Assembly: GCF_000968135.1 (NCBI RefSeq)
Contig: NZ_FO538765.1
Coordinates: forward strand, 620,001-684,000
Direction: 5' to 3'
Source of the DNA: Magnetospira sp. QH-2
GTDB taxonomy: Bacteria; Pseudomonadota; Alphaproteobacteria; Rhodospirillales; Magnetospiraceae
DNA length: 64,000 nt
Both the position numbers and the translations under genes were made by a program. Every line of letters begins with the position of its first letter. Positions within the stretch are counted from its first letter, which is position 1. The notes beneath the pieces are model-generated. The model saw only the letters and a list, made by a program, of their open reading frames with translations. It had not been told where the DNA came from and made no database searches. Below, in pieces: positions 27,845 to 36,436 of the stretch.

Positions 27845-28090
27845 ATGAGGACCGAGACCGCCATCGCCAAACTCACGAAGGAATTCCTCGATCCCCGAGG
27901 AAAGGGCGATTTCGTCCTTGCCCTGGAGAAGGCCGAAGGGGACGTGGTCTATTACGGCGGCTTCGTCAACGGCATGATCGATTGGGTGGCCGACCGGGCC
28001 GAGGCCATACGGTTCGAACCGGAAGACGAGCGGGACCTGCCGGAGATCCTGGAGGTCATCGCGTATCATTTGCCAAGCAATGATTTTTAA
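27845..28090 (+). CDS. hypothetical protein, 81 residues
   Basis: A small acidic protein (MRTETAIAKLTKEFLDPRGK ... FEPEDERDLPEILEVIAYHL) without recognised domains, signal or membrane segments. The frame is open from a GTG at 27758, but that would place the terminator of the preceding gene inside the coding region, so the ATG at 27845 is preferred. The gene stands alone in front of the toxin locus; nothing connects the two. Confidence 0.6.
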   Translation: MRTETAIAKLTKEFLDPRGKGDFVLALEKAEGDVVYYGGFVNGMIDWVADRAEAIRFEPEDERDLPEILEVIAYHLPSNDF

Positions 28091-28420
28091 GCGGATTTTG
28101 GTGGAGCGGTACCGTAAATCCACCGAAACCCATGGCCAGACCATCGGATGCCCCCGACTTTCTTTCTCCTGATATTTCGGTTCTCCAAACGGGGGCGGAC
28201 GTTGGGGAGTCTGCGCTTGGCCAGAAAATGAAAATATACCTAACGATATCTTGGATGGCTTATAAGGCAAAAAATATGCTGTAAAAGCCCATTATGATCA
28301 ATAAATGTTCTTGACAAGTCCTGTTTGTTCCCGGTAAAGGAGAGGAAAGAGTGCCATTTCGGGGAATTCACCCCCAGGAAGCGGCATCGGACCCAACCAT
28401 GACCCAACAGGAGGCCTCCC
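28091..28420 (+). promoter_or_regulatory. intergenic region upstream of the toxin locus
   Basis: This 330-bp stretch has no convincing gene. It is clearly more AT-rich than its surroundings (28220-28320). TTGACA at 28311-28316 may be a -35 element, though no good -10 follows at 17 bp. CAGGAGG at 28408-28414 is the Shine-Dalgarno of the toxin gene. Confidence 0.45.
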
Positions 28421-30661
28421 ATGGGAAGCTTGTCATCCGCCAACCCTTCCGCCGATGGGGGTTCCCCGTCCTCGCACAGGGATAATCAGCCCAGCGCCCC
28501 GGCACCTCTTCCAGCCCCGCCCTTGCCCGCGCCGTCCCCGGACTTCGGCACGACGCCCGATTTCGGTGGCGGCCTGTCATCTTATGGCTCGGACACCTCC
28601 CTGAGGGGCGGGTCGCTGTTCGATGAGGCCCCGACCTTGGCGCCGTTGGCCCCCAAGCCGACCCTTGCCGATCCCCTGGCCAAGTCCGATGCGACCCCGA
28701 CCCTCGGCGCCGATCCCACCGACCGCCAGACCCGGGCCTTCAACAAGCGCCAGGAGGCGGCCAATCTCAAGGCGGCCCGGGCCGATTCCGATGCCGCCTG
28801 GAAGTTCCATCAGGATAAGAAAGCCGCCGAGCAAAAAGCCGCCAGCCAGCGGATCCAGGCCCGCCGCCAGGCCCAGGCCGCCGAACGCCAACAGGAGGCC
28901 CAGGCCCGCAAGACCCACCGGGCCCGCATGCAGGCCCAACAGGCCCAGCAGACCAAACCGATCAACCCGATCAAGGAACAGCAGCGCCGCAATTTCGAGG
29001 CCCATAAGGCCCAGGCCCGGCAGGTCCGCTGGACCCAGCCCAATCTCCGCCCCTCCCTGGCCAACCAGCCCAAGGGACCCAAGCCGGTGGGCTCGGAAGA
29101 GGACTACAAGCGCGATTTCCAACGCCACCCGGTGACCGCCCAGGCCGAGGCGGACCGGATCGTCGACACCATTCCGGTGGAAGATTGGTCCAGCACCCAG
29201 GCCCTGATGGCGCAAACCTCGCCGGGCTACTTCCAGAGCGGGCACCCGGCCAACAACAAGGTCCGCCCGAAAGTGGACCAATGGTACAAAAACACCTACC
29301 CGGGCAAGATCGATCTCTCCTCCGGCCAATCGGCACGGGGCAATGGCGGCATGCAGGCAGACGACCGGCGCCAGGTGGATGCGCATATCAATGCAGGTTC
29401 CGGCACCCGAGCCAAGGCGGTAGCGGCCTATGATCCGGATGTTCTGCTGCCCTCGGCAGGCGACGCCAGCCGCGCGCCCGATCTCACCAAACGCCTGGAA
29501 GTCCATGGTCGCGACAGGGACTGGACCCCCGGCGAGATCGAGGACTTCAAGGACCAGTTCGACGCCCTTGACGGAAGGGATCAGGAGGCCTACCTCCGAA
29601 TGCTGGAGGGGGAGGTCCCGTCTGCATCGGAAGAGATGAATGGGGTTTCCGGCGGCAGCGGAACCGACCATCTGGTCGGCGGCGGCGGGGATGATACCCT
29701 TGAGGAATTGGGTGACCAAAAACCCCGCAAGAGTGAATCCGAGCTTGGCGTGCCGCCGGGCCCGGACGCTTCCCGCAATGGCCCTGTTAAGTCTTCCCCA
29801 CTTATCTTCGATCTGACCACAGGCAAGCCGATCACGCTTGACGAGTATAATGGTGTGCCTGAAACTGGACGATGGATGGACGAAGCCGGATCGTCATTGG
29901 GCGATCAGTCAGATGACACCGCGGAGAAACCGCGAGGTGCCCATGTTCTGGATGCGGCGGTGAATGGTGCCCGATGGCTGAGGGACCGTGGGCGGAACAC
30001 TTCCGCCCCGCCCACCAAGGAAGACCTGGATTACTTTGAAAATCAGGCGGACATGCTGGAATCTGCAGGCTTGGCGCTAGGGTGGGACGTGGCAGCCGGT
30101 AACGTGCGCCACTATCGTGACGGGTCCGGTGAGGATAAATGGATCGAGCCGAAATTTTTGCTTGCTCACGAAAAGGTCAAAGAAGAGGAGCAGAAACATA
30201 GAGATAGAACGGACGGTCATGTTGAAACCACGGTTCAGGATCGTCTAGCCGAACTTCCGGACGGAGGGACGCTCGATTTCGGTTTCCATACCATCACCCA
30301 GTACGACCTTAACAATGAGGAATTTCCTAAATCGGAACTTTACTACGCCTCCAACGCAGCGAACATGGAGACCGGCGCTGCCTTCACAGCCATCCGCGAG
30401 GGCAACCGGATCACGGTTCGGGGCAACGTCAACCGGTATTGGCACGACGACTACGACTGGCATCCCGAGCACAATTTCGGAATCGAAGCTGGTGGTAGAC
30501 GGACCATTCCCGACCGCGACATGGAAGCGCTGGCCGACTACCGTGGCGCGAAATCCTATGGTATGCTTTCCGAATGGCGCGATGACACGGTCTATACCGG
30601 CACCATCGGCCCTGGAGGTGAAATCTGGTGGGATCACAAGAACACGGCGAGACGAAAGTGA
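28421..30661 (+). CDS. long polymorphic toxin, founder gene of the cassette array
   Basis: A 746-residue protein without signal peptide. Order: a Pro/Ser/Ala-rich start (residues 1-60), an Ala/Gln/Arg-rich helical region (100-200: AEQKAASQRIQARRQAQAAE), a middle region, a calcium-loop-like RTX fragment (GGSGTDHLVGGGGDDTLEEL near 410-430), a linker, and a C-terminal toxin-like domain (about 560-740). The last domain has RYWHDDYDWHPEHNF and is homologous to the end of the orphan gene at 37503. Good Shine-Dalgarno and ATG, followed in GTGA overlap by a membrane-anchored partner. The secretion route is not apparent; the toxin assignment rests on architecture and context. Confidence 0.7.
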   Translation: MGSLSSANPSADGGSPSSHRDNQPSAPAPLPAPPLPAPSPDFGTTPDFGGGLSSYGSDTSLRGGSLFDEAPTLAPLAPKPTLADPLAKSDATPTLGADPTDRQTRAFNKRQEAANLKAARADSDAAWKFHQDKKAAEQKAASQRIQARRQAQAAERQQEAQARKTHRARMQAQQAQQTKPINPIKEQQRRNFEAHKAQARQVRWTQPNLRPSLANQPKGPKPVGSEEDYKRDFQRHPVTAQAEADRIVDTIPVEDWSSTQALMAQTSPGYFQSGHPANNKVRPKVDQWYKNTYPGKIDLSSGQSARGNGGMQADDRRQVDAHINAGSGTRAKAVAAYDPDVLLPSAGDASRAPDLTKRLEVHGRDRDWTPGEIEDFKDQFDALDGRDQEAYLRMLEGEVPSASEEMNGVSGGSGTDHLVGGGGDDTLEELGDQKPRKSESELGVPPGPDASRNGPVKSSPLIFDLTTGKPITLDEYNGVPETGRWMDEAGSSLGDQSDDTAEKPRGAHVLDAAVNGARWLRDRGRNTSAPPTKEDLDYFENQADMLESAGLALGWDVAAGNVRHYRDGSGEDKWIEPKFLLAHEKVKEEEQKHRDRTDGHVETTVQDRLAELPDGGTLDFGFHTITQYDLNNEEFPKSELYYASNAANMETGAAFTAIREGNRITVRGNVNRYWHDDYDWHPEHNFGIEAGGRRTIPDRDMEALADYRGAKSYGMLSEWRDDTVYTGTIGPGGEIWWDHKNTARRK

Positions 30662-31173
30662 GCCCTTACAAACGCTTCTGGGGCCTAGCCCGCGACACAA
30701 GAAAGCAAGGACACCCCGTACTCTGGGCTGGTTTTTTGATTTCTTTGGTCAGTGCCGCCTGGGCAGGATACCATCTGTACATGAACTTGCCACTCAGGGA
30801 AATTCATCCGACTTGTTCGGAGCGCGGGAATTTTCAGGAGTTGCCCGGTGACTATGTCCAAGGTTGGTTCTTCCGCCCCTTCGTGAAGAAGGTTTTTGAA
30901 TCCAGAATTCCCGTTAAGTATATTAAGAGCGAATACGATCAAGGAAATGGAAGCCATGTGCGAACTGGTGTAAATAGAGCCTGGATCTCCCGCAGCGATT
31001 GGAACAAACACTCTGGAACCATTGCGCAGATCACTAACGAGATCGTCCGAGACGGAGTCGCGCGAAAACGTGAGCAAGGCTTTGACTTTCCAATATTTTC
31101 CTTCGAGCGGGAAAGCGACCGGGAGTTGAGGCCCACCTGTGCTGACGTGCATCGCTATGTCTACGGAAGATAG
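30658..31173 (+). CDS. candidate immunity protein, membrane-anchored
   Basis: A 171-residue protein starting at a GTG that overlaps the toxin stop. One N-terminal membrane helix (HPVLWAGFLISLVSAAWAGY, about residues 19-38) is followed by a soluble domain with two cysteines (HPTCSERG, RPTCADVH), predicted to be periplasmic. The N-terminal 45 residues match those of the gene at 38848, which also follows a homologous toxin tip. Pairing of like toxin with like partner twice is strong evidence for an immunity role against a toxin acting in the periplasm. Confidence 0.65.
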   Translation: MSPYKRFWGLARDTRKQGHPVLWAGFLISLVSAAWAGYHLYMNLPLREIHPTCSERGNFQELPGDYVQGWFFRPFVKKVFESRIPVKYIKSEYDQGNGSHVRTGVNRAWISRSDWNKHSGTIAQITNEIVRDGVARKREQGFDFPIFSFERESDRELRPTCADVHRYVYGR

Positions 31174-31204
31174 ATTTGTCACTGCTTAATTGATTTGCTA
31201 GGCG

Positions 31205-31423
31205 CGGCAGGCCATGGACCCGGAGGTCAGCGGGTTCTACAGGCAATATCAAATGCATGCCCGGGGCGGCAAGGTCGGGCTCGGTGGCTATCAGGCCGTT
31301 ACCGAGGGCAACCCGGAACTGCGGGCGCGCAATGCCCGAGAGGCGGGTTTCGAAGGGGCGGCCTCCAAGTATGCCCTGGACGCCGCCGGCAACCAGATCG
31401 TCAAGGATTCCGGGTTACGGTGA
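31205..31423 (+). pseudogene. orphan toxin-core fragment
   Basis: About 70 residues (from ATG 31214: MDPEVSGFYRQYQMHARGGK ... YALDAAGNQIVKDSGLR) read in one frame and stop at 31423. It has the composition of a toxin-protein linker but no complete gene, no ribosome site, and no match to the long toxin at 28421, so it seems to be a leftover from another core gene. Repeated GGTTACGGTGACG motifs follow it immediately. The 31174-31204 and 31424-31490 flanks are non-coding. Confidence 0.5.
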
Positions 31424-31424
31424 C

Positions 31425-31490
31425 GGGTTACGGTGACGCTGCATTAATTAGGGTTACCATGACGCTGCATTAATTAACCCCGTCTCGTGC
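31425..31490 (+). repeat. cassette-junction repeat: GGTTACGGTGACGCTG / ATTAATTAACCCC
   Basis: GGTTACGGTGACG and TGACGCTGCATTAATTA occur twice in tandem here, the second followed by ACCCCGTCTCGTGC and the ATG of the orphan. The same block (TGACGCTGTATTAATTAACC and on) precedes the orphan at 37503; shorter GGTTAC pieces occur near 33236, 40394 and 40452. Confidence 0.7.
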
Positions 31491-31945
31491 ATGCCCGAGG
31501 ATACCTGGGACGGCATGGCGCCGCCCAAGCCGGAGGAAATCCGGGCCATCCGCGACAAGCCGGTGGCCGAGCGCACCCATGCAGATCAGCGCCGTCTCCA
31601 TTGGGCCGAGGATTACTGGACCAACGAGGACATCCAGACCGAAACCACCGCGTTCTACAAGCTCAACAGCGAAGTCGGCGCGCCCACGGGCCATGCCACG
31701 GGCCATGCTCCCTTCGGCGCCGACAGCGCCCGTTCGGAAGACGCCCGGATCAACCGCCAACGCGCCGACCATGCCATCAAGAGCCTCGGGCCCGATGCCG
31801 ATCCGGACCATGTGCGCATGGTCGAGGCGCACTATGGGCTGCGGGAACCGGCCCAAGGGGTCTCCATGGATGAGCATGGAAACTGGTATGATGCCCAGGG
31901 GCGCCGCATCGACAATCCCCATAAGGACCCAAATGCGCACAAGGC
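31460..31945 (+). repeat. cassette handle repeat, copy 1 (complete)
   Basis: About 485 bp that recur almost unchanged at 37472-37957 and partly at 33257-33470, 35238-35583 and 40466-40483. It encodes the conserved 5' part of the orphan tips (MPEDTWDGMAPPKPEEI ... DPDHVRMVEAHYGL ... MDEHGNWYDAQG). Homology ends sharply where the toxin domains begin. Confidence 0.85.
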
Positions 31946-32942
31946 CGGAACCGGCTGGGAAGGTGGTCCCGACGCCCGGCAAACGAACGGCCTCTCGATG
32001 GGCGACGACGGCCAATGGTACGACGAATTTGGCAACAAGATCGACGATCCAGACCGTGATCCGAATGTCCACACCGCCGGATACGATGGAAAGGCGGCTT
32101 CCCCCTATTGGAGCCAAAACCGCGATGACATCGATGCCAATGGTATTTGGACCGCACCCGACGGCACGAAGCTCGATATTCACGAGGAACGGGAAAAGCG
32201 CGGCAATCCGTATTGGATGCCGCCGCTGTCGAACCAGACGGCCTCAAATTCAGAAAAGGCGCTGGACCAAGATACTGACGCAAATGCCGCCTACGATGCT
32301 GGCACGGTTGGCACTTACACTGACGAACGCAAGGAGAATGATTTTTCGCAATTGAATGACGACAACGACAGTTATGATGCCGGGTATGCCAGCGACCAGC
32401 AGGCGCTCGAAAATGAAAATCAGCCGACCATTCTTTCGAAATCGACAGATCGTAAACGGTCTATACTCAACGATACCCCTGCTATATTTAATATCGCTGA
32501 CAATCCAGATGCCGATGGCTCTGAGCCTATACATGAGTTCTCATATTTCAATGAAGTGCCTGAGCATAATGAAATCATTGAACGTAAAGCCAAAGAGCAA
32601 GGCGTCGACCCAGATGTGGTGCGAGCAATTGTATATATGGAGACTACTCACGGTTACTATGATAGGCTTCTTGAGCCGTTTGGTAAGAATGATTCGCTTC
32701 GTCCGATGAACGTCAAAGCAAGTTACTGGAAGGATTTAGGGTATAGTCGCAATGACCTGGAGAGGCCGGAAACGAATATTGAGGCTGGTGTAACCCTTAT
32801 CCGGCGCTTGCAAGATCGAATTCCTGGCGCTTCCATTGAGCAAATTGCCACAGCTTACCAAAACCTCGCGGCAGAGGAGGTTAGTGATTATGGGGCGAGA
32901 GTCCGCGAGATTTACGAAAACAGGCTTTGGGATACACAGTAA
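31491..32942 (+). CDS. orphan toxin tip with lytic-transglycosylase-like C-terminal domain
   Basis: 483 residues. Residues 1-150 are the shared handle; 125-240 carry tandem units of the form MDEHGNWYDAQGRRIDNP / MGDDGQWYDEFGNKIDDP; 365-483 are an SLT/lysozyme-like domain. In the last part EIIERKAKEQGVDPDVVRAI leads to YMETTHGYYD, whose glutamate would be catalytic, and IATAYQNLAAEEVSDYGARV matches the end of the fold. It would cut peptidoglycan. No Shine-Dalgarno precedes the ATG, so the cassette may be silent unless recombined into a core gene. A two-helix membrane protein follows. Confidence 0.7.
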   Translation: MPEDTWDGMAPPKPEEIRAIRDKPVAERTHADQRRLHWAEDYWTNEDIQTETTAFYKLNSEVGAPTGHATGHAPFGADSARSEDARINRQRADHAIKSLGPDADPDHVRMVEAHYGLREPAQGVSMDEHGNWYDAQGRRIDNPHKDPNAHKAGTGWEGGPDARQTNGLSMGDDGQWYDEFGNKIDDPDRDPNVHTAGYDGKAASPYWSQNRDDIDANGIWTAPDGTKLDIHEEREKRGNPYWMPPLSNQTASNSEKALDQDTDANAAYDAGTVGTYTDERKENDFSQLNDDNDSYDAGYASDQQALENENQPTILSKSTDRKRSILNDTPAIFNIADNPDADGSEPIHEFSYFNEVPEHNEIIERKAKEQGVDPDVVRAIVYMETTHGYYDRLLEPFGKNDSLRPMNVKASYWKDLGYSRNDLERPETNIEAGVTLIRRLQDRIPGASIEQIATAYQNLAAEEVSDYGARVREIYENRLWDTQ

Positions 32943-32944
32943 CC

Positions 32945-33196
32945 GTGATTTCTAAACCGACAAAAATTGTATTAAGCGCTGGATTCCTGCTATCCATCAT
33001 GTTTGCAGCATTTATCGGATATGCCGCAATGAAACACGATCCCCAGCACGAATTTTCCTCTGACTTGGCCCATTTTGGCTTGCTGTTGACCATTGGTTTC
33101 GGCACGGCGCTGTCACTAACCGTTTCTATTTCAGCAGTAATTGAGGGTGTTTATAGGCTTATTGTCTACAGAAAATCGAATCGTATCAAGGGATAA
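32945..33196 (+). CDS. candidate immunity protein with two membrane helices
   Basis: An 83-residue protein starting at a GTG 3 bp after the lysozyme-like tip. Two hydrophobic helices (about residues 8-28, IVLSAGFLLSIMFAAFIGYA, and 43-70, LAHFGLLLTIGFGTALSLTV) flank a short charged loop. Position and membrane location suit an immunity protein against a cell-wall-acting toxin. No family recognised; an alternative start at 32927 overlaps the toxin. Confidence 0.5.
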   Translation: MISKPTKIVLSAGFLLSIMFAAFIGYAAMKHDPQHEFSSDLAHFGLLLTIGFGTALSLTVSISAVIEGVYRLIVYRKSNRIKG

Positions 33197-33256
33197 GATG
33201 CAATTGTTCCGACCTGATCTGACAACGATCTATTGGTTACGTATTACTGTAATGGA

Positions 33257-33470
33257 ATGGACGCCCCCTTCGGCGCCGATGGCGCCCGCTCGGAAGACGC
33301 CCGGATCAACCGCCAGCGCGCCGATGATGTGATCAAGAGCCTCGGGCCCGATGCCGATCCGGACCATGTGCGCCTGGTCGAGGCGCACTATGGGGTGGGG
33401 GAACCGGCCCGAGAGGTCTCCATGGATGAGCAGGGCAATTGGTATGATGCCCAGGGGAATCTGATTGATC
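33257..33470 (+). repeat. cassette handle repeat, copy 2 (3' part only)
   Basis: Begins abruptly at ATGGACGCCCCCTTCGGCGC, corresponding to the middle of the full handle, and continues to the WYDAQG unit. The same breakpoint with TAATGG in front recurs at 40460-40483, which points to a specific or at least shared recombination point. Confidence 0.7.
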
Positions 33471-34534
33471 AGAATACCGGGAACGATCCCATGCATAATG
33501 CAAGAACGCTGGAGTATGTTCCCGGCCGAGACGATGCGCCGCCCATAGACCTTCTCTATCGCCCCGGCGAAGATTCCGGCACCGGCATGCCGATGGACAC
33601 GAACGGCGGGAAGGGCGATAGCGGAGACACCTCGACGACTTCGCCGCCAAATACCCATAAACCGGCCATGAACGAATATGGACGGTGGACCTATCCAGAC
33701 GGCAGCCCTGCGCCCGATCCGGATCATAATCCGCACATTCTCAAGGCCAGCGGCAGTCGGGTAAATGTGGACCGTTCCAGCCCTCAGAATGGGGAAACAC
33801 CTTCCTCGCCTGATGCTTCAAATGATGACCCAATTCCTGAGGGCGTAAAAGGCGACATGGCTGCTTTGGCCCGAGAGGGAGTGGAAGCCGATCGTGTCCG
33901 GCGGTCCTATCAGGAACGGATTAAGCAGGCTTCCGACGAAATCCTTGAGAAGTATCGTCAAGGGGGATACTCGGCTGAAGAGGCGGCGAGGCTTGCGAGT
34001 GGCGAACGCAATAAAATCATGATGGAAGCCCGGGAACAGGGCACCGAAACCGCGAAAGCCATTGCTGAAATGAAGAAAAAAGAAGGAATAGCATTTGATG
34101 ATCTTCTGGATAGATATGCTGGAGAAAAAAAGAACTTCAAGGACCTGACACCGAAAGAACAAATGGCAGTCTGGGAGAAAATTATCAACAAGTCCGGAAG
34201 TGGCAACTCAGATTGGACGAGGCGCGCCAGAATAGCTGGCAAGGCAGGTCGGGGCCTCTGGCTATTGACGGCAGCCATAGCAGCCAATAACATCATGGTT
34301 GCACAAGATAAAAAACATGCCGCATTAAAGGAAGGGGTGACCGTGACCGGCGGAGCGGTCGGTGGCGCCGCCGGAGGGTTGCTCGGCACCCTCTGCGGCC
34401 CGGGCGCTTTCATCTGTTCACCGCTCGGTGTGATGATCGGTGGGTATTTGGGCGGTGAGGGCGGCGCCAATCTGGTCGAAGGCACCTATGGCCACGAAGG
34501 TGGAGAAATTGACAGTGACTGGGTAATGCCGTGA
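33257..34534 (+). CDS. orphan toxin tip with glycine-rich hydrophobic C terminus
   Basis: 425 residues from ATG 33257. The N terminus is a truncated handle that begins only at APFGADGARSEDARINRQRA, followed by WYDAQG-type repeats (MDEQGNWYDAQGNLI, MNEYGRWTYPDG). Residues 200-320 are helical and charged. The end is GKAGRGLWLLTAAIAANNIM and then GGAVGGAAGGLLGTLCGPGA plus MIGGYLGGEGGANLVEG, a membrane-inserting glycine-zipper type segment. The toxic mechanism may be pore formation (inference). No Shine-Dalgarno. The next gene overlaps by GTGA. Confidence 0.65.
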   Translation: MDAPFGADGARSEDARINRQRADDVIKSLGPDADPDHVRLVEAHYGVGEPAREVSMDEQGNWYDAQGNLIDQNTGNDPMHNARTLEYVPGRDDAPPIDLLYRPGEDSGTGMPMDTNGGKGDSGDTSTTSPPNTHKPAMNEYGRWTYPDGSPAPDPDHNPHILKASGSRVNVDRSSPQNGETPSSPDASNDDPIPEGVKGDMAALAREGVEADRVRRSYQERIKQASDEILEKYRQGGYSAEEAARLASGERNKIMMEAREQGTETAKAIAEMKKKEGIAFDDLLDRYAGEKKNFKDLTPKEQMAVWEKIINKSGSGNSDWTRRARIAGKAGRGLWLLTAAIAANNIMVAQDKKHAALKEGVTVTGGAVGGAAGGLLGTLCGPGAFICSPLGVMIGGYLGGEGGANLVEGTYGHEGGEIDSDWVMP

Positions 34535-35223
34535 CGCCGATCAACAAATTTGAATTCAAGCCCGGGGACAGATTTTTCGAACCGGTGCTCGGAGACCCGG
34601 AGAGGGAGAAACTCTCCCTCTATCTCCCCAAGGAGGGAGATACGTTGCGACTGGGCGCAAGATATCAGCCTGAAAAATTTCTTAGCTATACGGAACCTAT
34701 TTCTCAGGACATCCATTTTGATGGCCGACGGATTGCCCGCTATGTCTCCATCTTGGGAGACGCGATCGTGGCCCAGTTCCAATGCCGAGGCGGCTATCTG
34801 CTGATCAGCAATTACGAGCGTGCATTTCAGGATCTATATGGTGAATGTGGAGCGTTGATCATTTCATACGTCACCGAGGATTTTGTCCTTGAAGACAGCG
34901 CCATCTTCGCTTTGTTCAGCTACTTCACGATTCCCGCCAAGCAGACATACGACCAATCCGAGGGCACGGCTGGACATCTGAGCCCCGAGGCCAGTCCCAT
35001 CTATTCCTTGCAAGTCAGAGATAACGACAGTCTGACTTTTCGCATGAAGGAAGGACCGAAAGTTTGGCTAAGGGTATATGAATCCCCAAAACGGGGCTTG
35101 TTGGGCTGGCTCGGTTTTAATGGTACCCGTTGTGGGCCGAACTGTTTTGAGCCCCGAAGGCTATGGATTCATCGGTCAGTCTTTACCTTCTTTCCGAGCA
35201 GGATGGCCGCCGTCGGTGCTTAA
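34531..35223 (+). CDS. candidate immunity protein (soluble)
   Basis: A 230-residue protein starting at a GTG that overlaps the stop of the glycine-rich toxin tip. It has no signal or membrane helix; hydrophobic beta-like stretches alternate with charged loops (FEFKPGDRFFEPVLGDPERE, YVSILGDAIVAQFQCRGGYL, ALFSYFTIPAKQTYDQ). I do not recognise a family. The coupling to the toxin gene is the main argument for an immunity role. Confidence 0.5.
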   Translation: MTPINKFEFKPGDRFFEPVLGDPEREKLSLYLPKEGDTLRLGARYQPEKFLSYTEPISQDIHFDGRRIARYVSILGDAIVAQFQCRGGYLLISNYERAFQDLYGECGALIISYVTEDFVLEDSAIFALFSYFTIPAKQTYDQSEGTAGHLSPEASPIYSLQVRDNDSLTFRMKEGPKVWLRVYESPKRGLLGWLGFNGTRCGPNCFEPRRLWIHRSVFTFFPSRMAAVGA

Positions 35224-35237
35224 TCCATACTGATCTT

Positions 35238-35583
35238 GAGAGGATACCTGGGGCGGCATGGCCCCGCCCAAGCCGGAGGAAATCCAGGCCATCCGCGACA
35301 AGCCGTTGGCCGCGCGCACCCATGCGGATAAGCGCCGCCTCCATTGGGCCGAGGATTACGGGACCAACGAGGACATCCAGACCGAAACCACCGCGTTTTA
35401 CAAGCTCAACAGCGAGCAAGCCGCGCCCACGGGCCATGCCACGGGCCATGCCCCCTTCGGCGCCGATGGCGCCCGTTCGGAAGACGCCCGGATCAACCGC
35501 CAGCGCGCCGACCATGCTATCAAGAGCCTCGGGCCCGATGCCGATCCGGACCATGTGCGCATGGTCGAGGCGCATTACGGCCT
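35238..35583 (+). repeat. cassette handle repeat, copy 3 (lacks the first codons and the last unit)
   Basis: Matches the full handle from GAGGATACCTGG to GAGGCGCATTACGG; the conserved upstream ATTAATTAACCCC block and the ATGCCC start are replaced by unrelated sequence with an in-frame TGA. Confidence 0.75.
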
Positions 35584-36436
35584 TTTGCCGAAACAGGAAT
35601 CAAAAGATACCCTCGGCGGCACGGATGGAACTGACACCTTTGGGGGCGGGGATGGAGACGATAGCCTGATCGGCGGTTCCGGCCATGACGACTTGTCCGA
35701 GGGCTCCGAGGTCCCAAACGACCAGACTCAGCCAGCACCCACTCCCGAAGATGAGTCGTACTTCGACCGCAAAACCTACCGCCAAGCCATCGAGGAACAG
35801 CGGTTGGCCTCCTGGCTCGCCGGAGGGGGGCAGCGCATCGCCGACAACCTCTCCGAAGCCTATGACCAGTGGGACCCGAAATGGTCTGATCTCTACGAGA
35901 TCCCGGGCTCCATGCTGAGGTCTTTCAGCAACGACATCAAAGACGCCATCGAGAACCCGGAGGACCCCTCGAAAACCCTGCCGCTGGCGCTCGAAGCAAC
36001 GGGCCTCGGCGGCGCCTTCAGCCGCCTTCCCAAAGCCCTGCCGGATGGCGACGTGCTCGGCATGAGCGGTGGGCGACTGGCTCTTGCCGCAGACAGGTAT
36101 GATCTCGAATTATCGGAGCCTAAAGCGTACTATTTTGATCCTCCTACATGGAACAAAAAAGCGGAGAGACCCTTGCCGGTATTTAGAAACCCAACAGACA
36201 CTGAACTTGAGACCAATTTGAAACAATCAAAATATCTACGTGTCATCCGCCACACAGGAAACAATGACATCTACATTTGGCCCGGCGATGAAGGACTGCA
36301 CGCAGATGTGGCCGCAAAGTTGGGCTTTATTGAAGATGAGGTAGAGAACCTAGGGTATATTCTATCCGCCGAGGACCTCGACGACGTAATGCGATACATA
36401 GCAAAAGGAGAAGGCCCCCTGAGGTTTACGCTTTAG
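35258..36436 (+). CDS. orphan toxin tip with unrecognised C-terminal domain
   Basis: 392 residues. The handle starts at MAPPKPEEIQAIRDKPLAAR because a TGA lies just before EDTW; it runs to DPDHVRMVEAHYGL (residue 108). An RTX-like stretch (GGTDGTDTFGGGDGDDSLIG, GSGHDDLSEG) and a mostly helical linker follow. The last 100 residues (RVIRHTGNNDIYIWPGDEGL, VAAKLGFIEDEVENLGYILS) are of unknown function. No partner gene follows: after its TAG the same frame stays open into the RNase-like tip, so the immunity gene may have been lost. Confidence 0.55.
   Translation: MAPPKPEEIQAIRDKPLAARTHADKRRLHWAEDYGTNEDIQTETTAFYKLNSEQAAPTGHATGHAPFGADGARSEDARINRQRADHAIKSLGPDADPDHVRMVEAHYGLLPKQESKDTLGGTDGTDTFGGGDGDDSLIGGSGHDDLSEGSEVPNDQTQPAPTPEDESYFDRKTYRQAIEEQRLASWLAGGGQRIADNLSEAYDQWDPKWSDLYEIPGSMLRSFSNDIKDAIENPEDPSKTLPLALEATGLGGAFSRLPKALPDGDVLGMSGGRLALAADRYDLELSEPKAYYFDPPTWNKKAERPLPVFRNPTDTELETNLKQSKYLRVIRHTGNNDIYIWPGDEGLHADVAAKLGFIEDEVENLGYILSAEDLDDVMRYIAKGEGPLRFTL

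Noticed and set aside
28577-29719. 380-residue hydrophobic minus-strand frame opposite the long toxin
   Set aside because: Looks like a membrane protein only because it complements Ala/Pro/Gln-rich codons; no ribosome site and no family.
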